From NCBI RefSeq assembly GCF_001663815.1, contig NZ_CP016027.1, positions 2,542,501 through 2,606,500 on the forward strand: a stretch of DNA of 64,000 bases, read 5' to 3'. Below, in pieces: positions 44,987 to 54,236 of this stretch (its first letter is position 1; each line of letters starts with the position of its first letter). Made by a program: the position numbers and the translations under genes. Below the pieces are notes generated by a model. The model had not been told where the DNA came from, searched no databases, and was given only the letters and a program-made list of their open reading frames with translations. The stretch is from Halothiobacillus diazotrophicus. GTDB lineage: Bacteria > Pseudomonadota > Gammaproteobacteria > Halothiobacillales > Halothiobacillaceae.

Positions 44987-46024
44987 GTGGCTGAAGCAGC
45001 AGTATCTGAACCGACGGGCGCGGATCTCATCGCGAACCTCAAGGGGCCGGAACGCGTCGCCATCCTGATGATGGCGCTCGGCGAGGAGTCGGCAGCGCAA
45101 TTGTTCACTCAGCTGGACCCGCGCGAGGTTCAGAAAATCGGTCAGGCTATGGCCGTGTTGCCGAACGTGACGCGTTCGCAGATCCAGGCGGTGCTCGATC
45201 AGTTCGTCGTCGATCTCGGCGATCAGACCGGTTTGGCCCTCGGAACCAGCGATTACATTCGCAATGTGCTGACGAAAGCGCTGGGCGAGGACAAGGCGGC
45301 CGGCCTGCTCGAGCGGATCAGCTCCACCGGCAATCGACGCAACCTGGAATTCCTCAAGTGGATGGATTCCCGCTCCATCGCCGAGATCATCCGCTACGAG
45401 CATCCGCAGATCATCGCGATCGTGCTGTCCCATCTGGAAAGCGACCAGGGTGCAGAGATCCTGCAGATGCTGCCGGAAAACATGCGGTCGGACATCATGT
45501 TGCGCATCGCCCATCTGGATGGCGTTTCTCCTCAGGCACTGATGGAGCTCGACGACATCATGGAGCGTCAGGCTTCCGGCGCCTCGGGCGGCAAGTCCTC
45601 GAAGGTGGGGGGCGTCAAGATTGCCGCCGGCATCATGAACTTCCTCGAAAGCAACGTCGAGGAAACGGTCATGGGCTCCATCAAGAGTGCGGATGCCGAT
45701 CTGGGCGGTCAGATCGAGGATCTCATGTTCGTATTCAGCAACCTGATCGACGTCGACGATCGCGGGATTCAGACGATTCTGCGCGAAGTGCCGTCGGATC
45801 GCCTGCTGCTGGCCATGAAGGGTGCCGATCCGGAACTCAAGGAGAAGTTCTTCAAGAACATGTCGAAGCGTGCGTCCGAAATGATGCGCGACGACCTCGA
45901 GTCCCTGGGCCCGACCCGTCTGTCCGATGTCGAGGGGGCTCAGAAGGAAATCCTGCAGGCCGCCCGGAAACTGGCTGAGGAGGGCAAGATAACGCTGGGA
46001 GGTGGCGGTGAGCAGTTCGTCTGA
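44987..46024 (+). CDS. fliG: Flagellar motor switch protein FliG
   Basis: FliG forms the part of the rotor that interacts with the stator, 345 residues. The N-terminal LKGPERVAILMMALGEE binds FliF, the middle has the EHPQIIAIVLSHLE (EHPQ) motif, and the C-terminal domain carries the charged residues DDRGIQTILREVPSDRL contacting MotA. I chose the GTG at 44987, which lies directly after the fliF stop with GGAGAG before it. Confidence 0.95.
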   Translation: MAEAAVSEPTGADLIANLKGPERVAILMMALGEESAAQLFTQLDPREVQKIGQAMAVLPNVTRSQIQAVLDQFVVDLGDQTGLALGTSDYIRNVLTKALGEDKAAGLLERISSTGNRRNLEFLKWMDSRSIAEIIRYEHPQIIAIVLSHLESDQGAEILQMLPENMRSDIMLRIAHLDGVSPQALMELDDIMERQASGASGGKSSKVGGVKIAAGIMNFLESNVEETVMGSIKSADADLGGQIEDLMFVFSNLIDVDDRGIQTILREVPSDRLLLAMKGADPELKEKFFKNMSKRASEMMRDDLESLGPTRLSDVEGAQKEILQAARKLAEEGKITLGGGGEQFV

Positions 46025-46847
46025 TCCTGCCGCCACGAAGGAATCCCCGGTCATTCGGCCGCTCGATCCGGGGCCGGGCGTGACTGCTTGGTCGTTGCCC
46101 GAGTTGAATCAGGTGATCGAGCCGGTAGCTGCCGACCCCGTGGACGAGGCCTCGGCGCCCGTACCGAGCGAAGCGGATCTCATCGAGGCGCATCGGGCAG
46201 CGGCGCAGAACGGGTATGCCGAGGGAAAGGCCCTCGGGCACAAGGCGGGGTATGAGGCTGGCTACGCCGAAGGCATGGCTGCGGCGCGCGATGAAATCGA
46301 ACGTCTGGAGCGGCGATTGCAGGGCTGGCTGCATACCTTGGCGCAGCCCCTGGCCGACCTGGACAAGGAGGTGAGCGCCCAGTTGGCCCGGCTCTCCATG
46401 CAGATCGCCCGGTCTATCCTCTATCGGGAATTGACCCTCGCACCGGAGCAGATCGAGGTCGTTGCCCGTGAGGCACTGACCGCTTTGCCTGCGGCGGTTC
46501 GCAAGGTCGTGCTGATCTGTCACCCCGAGGATCTCGCGGCGCTGGAAGCTTCGGTACAGGCCGGTTCGCTGGCGCAGGCGCGCGGCCAGTCGTTCGAGAT
46601 CCGATCTGATGAATCGATCCTGCCGGGCGGACTGCGGATCGAGTCCGGAGACTCGGAAATCCAGGCTGCGGTGGACGCCCGTCTGGATGCCCGTTGGGCG
46701 GCGCTAAGTCTGCGCTTGCTGGGTACCGCGGTTCCCGGACCCGGCGAACCCATTCCCGTCGATCAGGCCGACGATCAGCCGACCCATCATTCGGCGCCGG
46801 AAGCGAATGGTCCGTCCGTATCGACGTCCGGAGATACTGCATCATGA
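46008..46847 (+). CDS. fliH: Flagellar assembly protein FliH
   Basis: FliH regulates the export ATPase FliI, 279 residues. A disordered N-terminus leads into a glycine-rich helical repeat with [21 protein letters not shown], the GxxxG pattern diagnostic for FliH, followed by a coiled coil and the conserved C-terminal FliI/FliN-binding domain. The start is GTG 46008 (GGGAGG five bases upstream), overlapping the end of fliG; GTG 46002 is possible. The last codons overlap fliI. Confidence 0.9.
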   Translation: MSSSSDPAATKESPVIRPLDPGPGVTAWSLPELNQVIEPVAADPVDEASAPVPSEADLIEAHRAAAQNGYAEGKALGHKAGYEAGYAEGMAAARDEIERLERRLQGWLHTLAQPLADLDKEVSAQLARLSMQIARSILYRELTLAPEQIEVVAREALTALPAAVRKVVLICHPEDLAALEASVQAGSLAQARGQSFEIRSDESILPGGLRIESGDSEIQAAVDARLDARWAALSLRLLGTAVPGPGEPIPVDQADDQPTHHSAPEANGPSVSTSGDTAS

Positions 46848-48259
46848 CCGCCCGCCTCGATCCGGCCGTATTCGATGCGCCCGTGACTCAGGGGTTGCCG
46901 CAGGGCCTCGATTGGGCGCGCCAGCTCATGGGGTTGCAGGCACGAGTACAGCGACCGGCATACCAGTCCGAGGGCCGGATCGTCCGGGTGGTCGGCTTGG
47001 CCCTCGAAGCCAGCGGATTGACTGCGGCGATCGGCGATCAGTGCCGCATCTATCTCGACGAACGGGATGCCGAGCGACCGGGTGAGACCTCGGGGCGCTA
47101 CGTCGATGCCGAGGTGGTGGGCTTCACCGAGCGCAATACGTATCTGATGCCCCTGGAAGTCTTGCGGGGCATGGCGCCCGGCTGCCGGGTGGTCAACCAG
47201 GGCGGTTCGGTACGGGTGCCTTTGGGGCTCGAATTGCTGGGTCGGGTACTGGATGCGCGGGGGCAACCCCTGGATGGCGGGGCACCTCTGTTGAGCGATA
47301 CCCCCGTCGACCTGCAGGGCCGCGCCAACAATCCGTTGAAGCGCCGACCGATCCGGGAGCCGCTGGATGTCGGGGTGCGGGCCATCAATGCCCTGTTGAC
47401 GGTGGGCCGGGGGCAGCGCATGGGGATCTTTGCCGGCAGCGGTGTGGGTAAGAGCGTGCTTTTGGGGATGATGACCCGCTACACCGACGCGGACATCATC
47501 GTCGTCGGCCTGATCGGCGAGCGGGGGCGCGAGGTGCGCGAGTTCGTTTCCGAGATCCTGGACGACGAGGCGCGCAGCCGTGCCGTCGTCATCGCCGCGC
47601 CGGCGGACGCCTCGCCGCTGATGCGGTTGCACGGTGCCAGTCTGGCGACGGCGATCGCCGAGCATTTTCGCGAGCAGGGGCTGAATGTCCTGCTGCTGAT
47701 GGATTCGCTGACGCGCTATGCACAGGCGCAACGGGAGATCGGGCTTGCGATCGGCGAGCCACCCGCCACCAAGGGGTATCCGCCGTCGGTGTTCGCCCGG
47801 CTGCCGTCGCTCGTCGAACGGGCCGGCAATGGCGAATCCGCAGACGGGAGCATGACGGCCTTCTATACCGTGCTCGTCGAGGGCGACGATCAGAACGATC
47901 CCATCGCCGATGCGGCTCGGGCGATTCTGGATGGCCACATCGTGCTGTCGCGGGCCATCGCCGAGCGGGGACGTTATCCCGCCATCGATATCGAGGCGTC
48001 GATATCCCGTCTGATGCCGAGTCTCGTGCCGCCCGAGCAGCTGGATCTCATGCAGCGCTTCAAGCAGCTGATGAGCACCTATAATCAAAGCAGGGATCTG
48101 CTTGCCGTGGGCGCGTACCGGCGTGGCCATGACGTCCGATTGGATCGGGCAATCGACGCGCAGCCGGATCTCGAGGCCTTCCTGCGCCAGTCGATGTTCG
48201 AGCGGGCGGATATGGAAAGCAGCGTGCTGCAACTCGAACAACTGATGAATCACGCCTGA
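46844..48259 (+). CDS. fliI: Flagellum-specific ATPase FliI
   Basis: F1-beta-like ATPase energising flagellar protein export, 471 residues. Walker A is [16 protein letters not shown], Walker B is [26 protein letters not shown] with its catalytic glutamate region, and the family signature [18 protein letters not shown] is present. The start at 46844 overlaps the fliH stop (ATGA). Confidence 0.96.
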   Translation: MTARLDPAVFDAPVTQGLPQGLDWARQLMGLQARVQRPAYQSEGRIVRVVGLALEASGLTAAIGDQCRIYLDERDAERPGETSGRYVDAEVVGFTERNTYLMPLEVLRGMAPGCRVVNQGGSVRVPLGLELLGRVLDARGQPLDGGAPLLSDTPVDLQGRANNPLKRRPIREPLDVGVRAINALLTVGRGQRMGIFAGSGVGKSVLLGMMTRYTDADIIVVGLIGERGREVREFVSEILDDEARSRAVVIAAPADASPLMRLHGASLATAIAEHFREQGLNVLLLMDSLTRYAQAQREIGLAIGEPPATKGYPPSVFARLPSLVERAGNGESADGSMTAFYTVLVEGDDQNDPIADAARAILDGHIVLSRAIAERGRYPAIDIEASISRLMPSLVPPEQLDLMQRFKQLMSTYNQSRDLLAVGAYRRGHDVRLDRAIDAQPDLEAFLRQSMFERADMESSVLQLEQLMNHA

Positions 48260-48290
48260 CCGCACAGCGATCGGCAAGGAGTGAACGACG

Positions 48291-48743
48291 ATGAATCAGG
48301 AGCGCATCAACCGCGTCAAGGGCGTGGAGAAGATCACCGAGCACGGCGCCGCCCTGGCGAAGGAAGCGGTGCTGCGGTGCCAGCGGAATCTGGACGAGCA
48401 GCAGGCGCGATTGCAGCAATTGATCCAGTATTTCGAGGAATACGCAGCCGGGATCGGCTTTGCGGCGGGTGGGCGGGCACAGGCGTTCGCATTGCAGAAC
48501 TATCGGGCCTTCATGGAGCGCATTGAGGAAACCATTGCCCATCAGCGGGCAGTATGCGCCCAACTTGAGGCCGAATTGGCAAACCATCAGCGTGCTGCGG
48601 CGGAAGCCAACAGTCAGCATCGTTCCGTGGAAAAGCTGCGCGGCCGCTTCGAGACGGAGCGGGATCGTTTGAACGACAAACTGGAGCAGCGGAACAACGA
48701 CGCCCATGCGGCGCAGAATCACCGCGGTCCTCTGGGTGGATAG
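48291..48743 (+). CDS. fliJ: Flagellar export chaperone FliJ
   Basis: A 150-residue, almost wholly helical coiled-coil protein in the position of FliJ, which couples FliI to the export gate like the gamma subunit of F1. Heptad-like patterns run through residues 5-135 (LDEQQARLQQLIQYFEEY near 37-54). FliJ proteins are poorly conserved, so the call rests on coiled coil, length and position between fliI and fliK. Confidence 0.85.
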   Translation: MNQERINRVKGVEKITEHGAALAKEAVLRCQRNLDEQQARLQQLIQYFEEYAAGIGFAAGGRAQAFALQNYRAFMERIEETIAHQRAVCAQLEAELANHQRAAAEANSQHRSVEKLRGRFETERDRLNDKLEQRNNDAHAAQNHRGPLGG

Positions 48744-48782
48744 TCTGGGTGGGTAGTCTGGGTGGGTAGTAGGTAGGGGGTA
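48733..48782. repeat. G-rich direct repeats between fliJ and fliK
   Basis: The unit TCTGGGTGGGTAG and close variants occur three times in tandem (13-base period), followed by TAGGTAGGGGG. There are at least six runs of three or more G on the coding strand, compatible with a G-quadruplex in the DNA or mRNA just before the fliK start. Confidence 0.6.
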
Positions 48783-48789
48783 TTGAGTC

Positions 48790-50196
48790 ATGGCCGATTT
48801 GAATAGTGGTCCGGTAATGAGTTTGACGTCGGGCACCCGGGTGGATCCGGCGCCGGCGGGCGCATCCGGTATCGGAGGCGGCAAATCCGGGGCGGGTTCC
48901 CAGGGCTTTGCCCAGATGATGGCGGGTGCCATTCAGGCCCGTGCGGCGGTCCAGTCTGCGTCAGACCAGGAGGGATCGAAAAGCGGTACCGTGAACGCGG
49001 CCAAGGATCTGATCAAGAGTCTTCAGGCCCGTATCAGTGAACTGCTGGGGCAATCCGGGCTACCCTCCGATGTGGCCGCCAGCCTGGGGGCGTTGCAAAA
49101 ACAGTTGGCTTCGCTGACAAAGCAGCTTGGGGTGCCGGTTTCTACAACCGGATTGTCCGGTCAGTCTGCCCTGGATGCCCTGATGGCCCGTCTGCAAAAA
49201 ATCGACGACCTGTTGAGTCAGGGAACCGTGGGCGATTCTGCCTGGGGAATGCAACTTCAAGCCGCGGCCGCCGGGTTGATGCCGCCACAATCGGCTGTCC
49301 ATGAGGGACATAAGCAGGTTGTGACGGATAGTGTTGGGGATGGTCGTTCCATCACGGAAGAACACGCCGGTCTTGCTCGGGGGGATCGCAGGGCGGGCTT
49401 GCCCACTGCGGCGGGAGCGGATGTCCGGGGGGGCGGGCATACTGCAACAGGGAGCGTGGCTGCCCAGGATGCAACGGACGGATCCGCAAGCTTTTCCGGC
49501 GATACGGTTTCGTTCGGGCACGGGCAGAGCAATAAAGCGCAAAACGATAAATCCGTAAATAACTTAATACAGCCCTCGGTAATGTCCTCTGGTGACATGA
49601 ATAAAAAGACGGATGAAGTGCTTAACCTTGTTCGTACTGCGGATTCTGTCACGACAAATGCTTCAATTTCGAGTGCCAATTATGCGAGCGCCGGCAATAT
49701 CGGTTCTTCAGTACAAACTAATTCTCCATTGCCCTCCTTGCCTGGCGTGCTGGATTTGAATCAGCCGAAGCTGGCGGACAATATGGGGCAGCAAATTCAG
49801 TGGATGTTGGGTAAAAACATGTCCCGGGCAACGCTGGAATTAAACCCGGCGCAATTGGGGCCGCTGAAAATCACGATCGATATGCAGCAGAACCAGACGC
49901 ATATTCAGGTTCTTGCCGCACACCACCTGACGCGAGATGTGCTGGAGCAGAGCCTGCCCCGCCTCCGAGAATTCCTTCAGGATGCCGGAATCGGCAATGC
50001 GCAGGTCACCGTGGGTCAGGATGGCAGCCAGGGCCAGGGGGCGAATCAAGGGCACATGGCGGATACCGGTGGCCGTTCGGCATCCGGCGGTTCTGCGGCC
50101 GCAACTCCGTCGGGTGGCGGGCAAGCAAGTCCTTCGTCCACAGTCGATCCGGTGGCGACCACGACGACGAATTGGCGATTGGATACCTTCGCCTGA
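48790..50196 (+). CDS. fliK: Flagellar hook-length control protein FliK
   Basis: FliK measures hook length and switches export specificity, 468 residues. It has a Gly/Ser-rich N-terminal and middle region and a C-terminal FliK domain with the conserved LELNPAQLGPLKITIDM and LPRLREFLQDAGIG segments (about 350-405). The tail is Ser/Gly-rich. Codons around 49530-49720 are markedly AT-richer than the rest of the operon. It is the last flagellar gene in this cluster; fliL to fliR are not in the window. Confidence 0.93.
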   Translation: MADLNSGPVMSLTSGTRVDPAPAGASGIGGGKSGAGSQGFAQMMAGAIQARAAVQSASDQEGSKSGTVNAAKDLIKSLQARISELLGQSGLPSDVAASLGALQKQLASLTKQLGVPVSTTGLSGQSALDALMARLQKIDDLLSQGTVGDSAWGMQLQAAAAGLMPPQSAVHEGHKQVVTDSVGDGRSITEEHAGLARGDRRAGLPTAAGADVRGGGHTATGSVAAQDATDGSASFSGDTVSFGHGQSNKAQNDKSVNNLIQPSVMSSGDMNKKTDEVLNLVRTADSVTTNASISSANYASAGNIGSSVQTNSPLPSLPGVLDLNQPKLADNMGQQIQWMLGKNMSRATLELNPAQLGPLKITIDMQQNQTHIQVLAAHHLTRDVLEQSLPRLREFLQDAGIGNAQVTVGQDGSQGQGANQGHMADTGGRSASGGSAAATPSGGGQASPSSTVDPVATTTTNWRLDTFA

Positions 50197-50350
50197 GTTC
50201 GATGGCCTCGGTTCGGGGCATATTTCCGCCGAGTTGGAGCGTTTAATGAATGCCCAAGAGGCGCATTGGGGCATATGCGTTTTATCCTTGTTTTTTCGAA
50301 GGAATTTAATGTGCGCCTTAATTAAATGGTTCGCTTCTTTTGGTGTGGAT

Positions 50351-50378
50351 TTGACGCGCGAAAACATCTTGCTAAAAT
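50351..50378 (+). promoter_or_regulatory. Sigma70 promoter of the H-NS-family gene
   Basis: TTGACG (50351-50356), a 16-base spacer and TAAAAT (50373-50378), 46 bases before the start codon, in an AT-rich intergenic stretch that could itself be bound by H-NS for autoregulation. Confidence 0.65.
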
Positions 50379-50424
50379 ATTACCGTTCTGGATTCATCCA
50401 ATCAGTAATATCAAGGTGAAAATA

Positions 50425-50748
50425 ATGGGTTCCATCGATTTAAACAGTCTGTCTGCTGATGATCTCAAGCAGCTGATGGCGAATGCCGAGCGGACGCTAC
50501 GCGAGCGTCATCAGCAGCGCGTTCTGAGTTTGCGTAAGGAAGCCGAGGAATTGGCTGGGTTATTGAACGTATCTGTTGCCGAGCTTTTCGGTTTGGAAAA
50601 ATCATCCAAGCTCGCCAATAAGAAACTGCCGGCCAAATATGTGAACCCGGCCGATCCGAGTCAGACCTGGTCCGGTCGTGGGAAGCGCCCGCACTGGTTG
50701 GCCGATGCACTGGCACGTGGCGAGTCCCTGTCCAGCTTCGAGGTCTGA
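50425..50748 (+). CDS. H-NS family nucleoid-associated protein
   Basis: A 107-residue DNA-binding protein. An N-terminal helical oligomerisation part (1-55, ADDLKQLMANAERTLRERHQQ) is followed by the DNA-binding domain, with KYVNPADPSQTWSGRGKRPHWL (about 73-94) as the AT-hook-like loop typical of H-NS/HvrA/BpH3-type proteins. The start at 50425 is the first ATG with an AAGGTGAAAATA leader. It has its own promoter and terminator. Such proteins silence AT-rich DNA, and the AT-rich tail of fliK and the leader here are candidate targets. Confidence 0.9.
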   Translation: MGSIDLNSLSADDLKQLMANAERTLRERHQQRVLSLRKEAEELAGLLNVSVAELFGLEKSSKLANKKLPAKYVNPADPSQTWSGRGKRPHWLADALARGESLSSFEV

Positions 50749-50775
50749 TGGAGGCGCCTTTGGCGCGATGCAGTG

Positions 50776-50802
50776 AAAAAGCCGGCATTTGCCGGCTTTT
50801 TT
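50776..50802. terminator. Bidirectional terminator between H-NS gene and TPR gene
   Basis: A-run, GCCGGC-ATTT-GCCGGC stem-loop and T-run are arranged symmetrically, so it can end transcription of the H-NS gene (+) and of the convergent TPR-protein gene (-), whose stop is at 50806. Confidence 0.9.
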
Positions 50803-50805
50803 CGT

Positions 50806-52041
50806 TCATGGGGTGGGTTCGGCCGTGCGCTGCGGATTCGCAGGCAAGTCAAGCCAGGCCGGCGGGGTTTCCAGTTCACTGCGCAATGCTTCGGCCGCCC
50901 GGTCGATGATGCCGTGTTCTCGGTACAGGCGTTGATCTTCAGCCCACAGCTTCACGGCGGCTTCCGGTACACCTTGATGTTTGGCGACACTGATCAGTTG
51001 AACCATGCTGTCCCGGTGCCAGTGGGCACGCTTGATACTGCGCTCGTCGGGGAGTTCGGCGAGTGCCATGGTGGCTGCGGCGATCAGCGGCGCTGACTCG
51101 GTCTGGCGATCCTGGTCCCGCAGCAGCAGATTGGCGGCGAGTGGGGCGGCGACATCGATGGGTGCCCGGTACTTCAGCGCAATGATGAAGGCGATCAGGG
51201 TCAGGTCGCGGTCGCGTGTTGCCTGAGCCTGCTTGTACAGGTATTTGATCAGGGGATCGGGTTTTCCTGTACCCAGGAAAAGTTGGGCGCCGCGATCGAC
51301 GATTTCGGGCGAAAGCTGGTCCGCGAGCCGCATGAAGGCCAGTTCCCAGAGCGCCAACTGGGTGGTAGAGGGCGTGTCCGACAGGAATTCGGCAAGGTTG
51401 TCCCAGGCTTCGTCGGCACCGCCCTGCTCGATGAGCTGTTCCACGAGAAAACGCAGGCCATCGATCAATAGGTCGTCCTGCTGGTCCCGCTGGGCGAGGG
51501 CGATGGCCCGCTTGGCCGGTCCGATGGCCTTGAACAGGGATTTGTTCTGTTGATATAGATGAGCCAGATCGAGCCAGGCCTGGCCGATGTGCGCCAGGGG
51601 CATGCCTTCGGCAACCAGGGCGTCGGGAGCATGGGTTTTCAGGGCATGCTCCAGGGTGGCGATGGCCGCATCCCGCGATCCCTGGGCTGCCTGAGCCAGA
51701 GCCAGCGTATACGAGACGCTGAAGTCGGCGCATTTGGCGAGCATCGCCTCGGCTAATTCAATGGCCTCGGAAATTTTGCCGCTTTCGATCAATTGCACAC
51801 AGACGGCATCGGTGATTTCGGCAAGCGCCGGGTTGTCGCAGGCATCCATCCAGTGGCGAACCCAGGCCAACTCGTTCTGATCCGCGCGCCCGGTGTGCCA
51901 CCGCGCCTCGTAGAACCAGTCTGTCACCGCACGGATTTCCGTGCGGCTGGGCGGATTCGGCGCGCGCCCTTCTTGATTCATGCGTTCAAAAAGGGGGAGC
52001 AGTTCGGCGGGAAGATCGGAAGGTGGGGTAATCGGGGTCAT
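50806..52041 (-). CDS. TPR-repeat hypothetical protein
   Basis: A 411-residue soluble helical protein with no signal peptide. Tandem helix pairs such as AIELAEAMLAKCADFSVSYTLALAQAAQG, cut in repeats of about 34 residues from about residue 75, resemble tetratricopeptide repeats, usually protein-interaction scaffolds. The start at 52041 was chosen because the long open frame upstream would overlap rnpB. It converges on the H-NS gene. No conserved enzymatic motif; function unknown. Confidence 0.7.
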   Translation of the reverse strand: MTPITPPSDLPAELLPLFERMNQEGRAPNPPSRTEIRAVTDWFYEARWHTGRADQNELAWVRHWMDACDNPALAEITDAVCVQLIESGKISEAIELAEAMLAKCADFSVSYTLALAQAAQGSRDAAIATLEHALKTHAPDALVAEGMPLAHIGQAWLDLAHLYQQNKSLFKAIGPAKRAIALAQRDQQDDLLIDGLRFLVEQLIEQGGADEAWDNLAEFLSDTPSTTQLALWELAFMRLADQLSPEIVDRGAQLFLGTGKPDPLIKYLYKQAQATRDRDLTLIAFIIALKYRAPIDVAAPLAANLLLRDQDRQTESAPLIAAATMALAELPDERSIKRAHWHRDSMVQLISVAKHQGVPEAAVKLWAEDQRLYREHGIIDRAAEALRSELETPPAWLDLPANPQRTAEPTP

Positions 52042-52112
52042 ATCGGGTTCATTGTCGGCAATTTGGCGGTAGTTTATCAGGCTTGCGCTGCTGCAACCCG
52101 CCCGCTTTCTGC

Positions 52113-52118
52113 TAGTAT
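52113..52118 (+). promoter_or_regulatory. Extended -10 element of rnpB
   Basis: TGCTAGTAT (TGn plus TAGTAT at 52113-52118) lies nine bases before the 5' end of the RNase P RNA. No clear -35 is seen at 16-18 bases upstream. Confidence 0.5.
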
Positions 52119-52126
52119 GCGCGCCT

Positions 52127-52474
52127 GAGTTGGCCAGACTGTCGCGGCGCAGGAATGCGCGGAGGAAAGTCCGGGCTCCGTAGGGCAGGGTGCCAGGTAA
52201 CGCCTGGGCGGCGTGAGCCGACGGAAAGTGCAACAGAAAACATACCGCCGAACGGTGTCGCAAGACATGCGTGGTAAGGGCGAACCGGTGCGGTAAGAGC
52301 GCACCGCATCCGTGGCAACACGCGATGGCATGGAAAACCCCACCCGGAGCAAGGCCAAATAGGGAAACGATCACGCGGCCCGCGTGGTTTCCGGGTAGGC
52401 TGCTTGAGGTCATCGGTGACGATGATCCCAGATGAATGACAGTTCTCGACAGAACCCGGCTTATCGGCCAACTC
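52127..52474 (+). ncRNA. rnpB: RNase P RNA (catalytic M1 RNA, type A)
   Basis: The catalytic RNA that matures tRNA 5' ends. The P1 helix is formed by GAGTTGGCC (52127) and GGCCAACTC (52466-52474). Conserved core segments are visible: GGAGGAAAGTCCGGGCTCC in CR I, the ACAGAAA-type core around 52230, GCAAGGCCAAATAGGGAA and the terminal ACAGAACCCGGCTTATCGGCC. Length (about 348) and order fit a gammaproteobacterial type A RNA. Confidence 0.97.
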
Positions 52475-52793
52475 TCCCATTTCCCTCCTGGCTGCAGGTT
52501 TCTGCGGCCTGCTCTTGAATCGGGCGTAGCCCCCGCTTCGGCTGCGCCTGTGACGCGATCCTTGCCAAGCGGCAAATGGCTATGAATTTCAATTGGTTGT
52601 GCTTGTTGGTGGTTTTTGCTCCATCGGCCTCTGCACGATTGGCGGGCAAGTTCGGTCCCCCAGGCGACTCTTCGCGCGTTTTCTCATTAATAACGCGTAA
52701 GCTGCTGTTTTAGTCCAAAAATCACACCGCGTCCCTTTGTTTTTTTTATTCCGTAACCCTATGTGATGTAAAGAAAAATAATCAAAAAGGGGG
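52475..52793. other. Intergenic region between rnpB and the dcw cluster
   Basis: About 320 bases without a credible gene. It turns AT-rich from about 52590 on, with runs of T (52740) and A (52770) before the mraZ promoter. No terminator with a U-run is obvious after rnpB. Confidence 0.4.
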
Positions 52794-52822
52794 TTGTTTG
52801 TGTCGATGGGTGTCGATATAGT
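52794..52822 (+). promoter_or_regulatory. Sigma70 promoter of the dcw cluster (Pmra)
   Basis: TTGTTT (52794-52799), a 17-base spacer and TATAGT (52817-52822) place transcription start near 52829-52830, directly before the MraZ boxes. Confidence 0.7.
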
Positions 52823-52830
52823 GCACCCGA

Positions 52831-52865
52831 GTGGGAAAAAGTGGGGATCGGTGGGAAAAAGTGTT
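52831..52865 (+). promoter_or_regulatory. MraZ box (GTGGG direct repeats)
   Basis: GTGGG occurs at 52831, 52841 and 52851 with a ten-base period and degenerates to GTGTT at 52861, the arrangement known to bind MraZ in other bacteria. It lies at the start of the transcript and also overlaps the mraZ translation start, so the repressor could block both. Confidence 0.85.
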
Positions 52866-53310
52866 TCGGGGTATCACCAACCTGAATCTGGATGGCAAGG
52901 GTCGTTTGGCAATGCCGACGCGCCATCGGGCGGCTTTTGCCGAAGATGAGGGACAGATGGTGATTACCATCGATACCGACGAGCGCTGCCTGTTGCTGTA
53001 TCCCCTGTCCACCTGGCTGACGATCGAGCGGCAGATCGATGCGCTGCCTTCCTTCAATAAGACGGCCAATCGCATCAAGCGGATGCTGATCGGTCATGCC
53101 ACGGAAGTGACCCTGGATGGCGCGGGGCGCATTCTGGTTCCGGCTGAATTGCGCGGTCATGCGGAACTGGAGAAAGAGGCGGTTCTGGTCGGCCAGGGCA
53201 AGAAGCTGGAGCTGTGGGCGCAGCCCAACTGGACCCGCCTGACGGACGCCTTCCTGGGCGAAGACGATGATGAGGCCCTGCCTGCCGCGTTGGAGTCGCT
53301 GTCCCTATGA
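52861..53310 (+). CDS. mraZ: Transcriptional regulator MraZ
   Basis: AbrB-like (SpoVT) DNA-binding autoregulator of the dcw cluster, 149 residues. The start is the GTG at 52861 that gives VFRGITNLNLDGKGRLAMP, matching the usual MFRG...LD.KGR.AMP N-terminus; an upstream in-frame GTG would translate the operator itself. Two tandem AbrB-like halves follow (second: ATEVTLDGAGRILVPAELR). It overlaps rsmH by four bases. Confidence 0.95.
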   Translation: MFRGITNLNLDGKGRLAMPTRHRAAFAEDEGQMVITIDTDERCLLLYPLSTWLTIERQIDALPSFNKTANRIKRMLIGHATEVTLDGAGRILVPAELRGHAELEKEAVLVGQGKKLELWAQPNWTRLTDAFLGEDDDEALPAALESLSL

Positions 53311-54236
53311 GTACCGACACCGTCCTGACCCATCAGACCGTGCTTCTGGATGAGGCTGTGGATGCGCTTGACCTACACCCGGGTGGCGTCTATCTGGATG
53401 CGACCTTCGGTCGGGGTGGGCACAGCGCCCTGATGCTGGCGCGTCTGGATGATTCGGCGCAGCTGTACGCGACGGATCGGGATCTACGCGCGATCGAGAC
53501 GGGCGAGGCGCTGGCGGCCCGGGATCCGCGATTCCATATTCGACACGCCCCCTTTTCTGCCGCTGCGGATTGGCTTGCTGAGCTCGGGTTGAGCGGCCGC
53601 GTGGATGGTGTTCTGTTCGACCTCGGCGTTTCCTCGCCGCAGATCGACGAGGCGGCGCGGGGCTTCAGCTTTCAGCAGAACGGTCCCCTCGACATGCGCA
53701 TGAACCAGCAGGCGGGCGAAACGGCGGCCGAGTGGTTGGCCCATGCCGAAGAAGCGGAGATCGCGAATGTCCTGTATCGGCTTGGGGATGAAAAATTCTC
53801 CCGGCGCATTGCGCGGCGGATCGTGGAAACCCGTGATGCACATCCTTTAACGACCACCTTCGATCTCGTGCGGTGCATCGTCGAGGCAACGCCGCGCCGC
53901 GATCCCCACAAGCACCCGGCGACGCGCAGCTTCCAGGCCATCCGTCTCCATATCAACCGCGAACTCGACGAAATCACCACGGCCCTGTCGAAGGTGGTGG
54001 ATCTGCTTGCCATCGGCGGTCGTCTGGTGGTGATCAGCTTCCATTCGCTTGAGGATCGTATCGTCAAGCAGTTCATCCGCGAGGAAAGCTCGGTGGATCG
54101 GGATTTCTTCGGGCAGCCCGTCGGTACGGCGCGCCTGGCGCGCGTGGGTGGCGCCGTGCGGGCCTCCGGGGCCGAGGTGGCGCGCAACCCCCGTGCCCGC
54201 AGCGCGATCATGCGAATCGCGGAGCGTGTGGCATGA
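53307..54236 (+). CDS. rsmH: 16S rRNA (cytosine-1402-N4)-methyltransferase RsmH
   Basis: S-adenosylmethionine-dependent enzyme (formerly MraW) that modifies C1402 of 16S rRNA, 309 residues. The SAM site is LDATFGRGGHSALML, with DGVLFDLGVSSPQ and RVLVVISFHSLEDR-like (RLVVISFHSLEDRIVK) blocks. Both ends overlap neighbours by four bases (ATGA), so translation is coupled. Confidence 0.96.
   Translation: MSTDTVLTHQTVLLDEAVDALDLHPGGVYLDATFGRGGHSALMLARLDDSAQLYATDRDLRAIETGEALAARDPRFHIRHAPFSAAADWLAELGLSGRVDGVLFDLGVSSPQIDEAARGFSFQQNGPLDMRMNQQAGETAAEWLAHAEEAEIANVLYRLGDEKFSRRIARRIVETRDAHPLTTTFDLVRCIVEATPRRDPHKHPATRSFQAIRLHINRELDEITTALSKVVDLLAIGGRLVVISFHSLEDRIVKQFIREESSVDRDFFGQPVGTARLARVGGAVRASGAEVARNPRARSAIMRIAERVA

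Noticed and set aside
52831-52860. Upstream GTG start for mraZ.
   Set aside because: It would translate the MraZ box itself and add ten residues not seen in the family; the GTG at 52861 gives the standard VFRG start.
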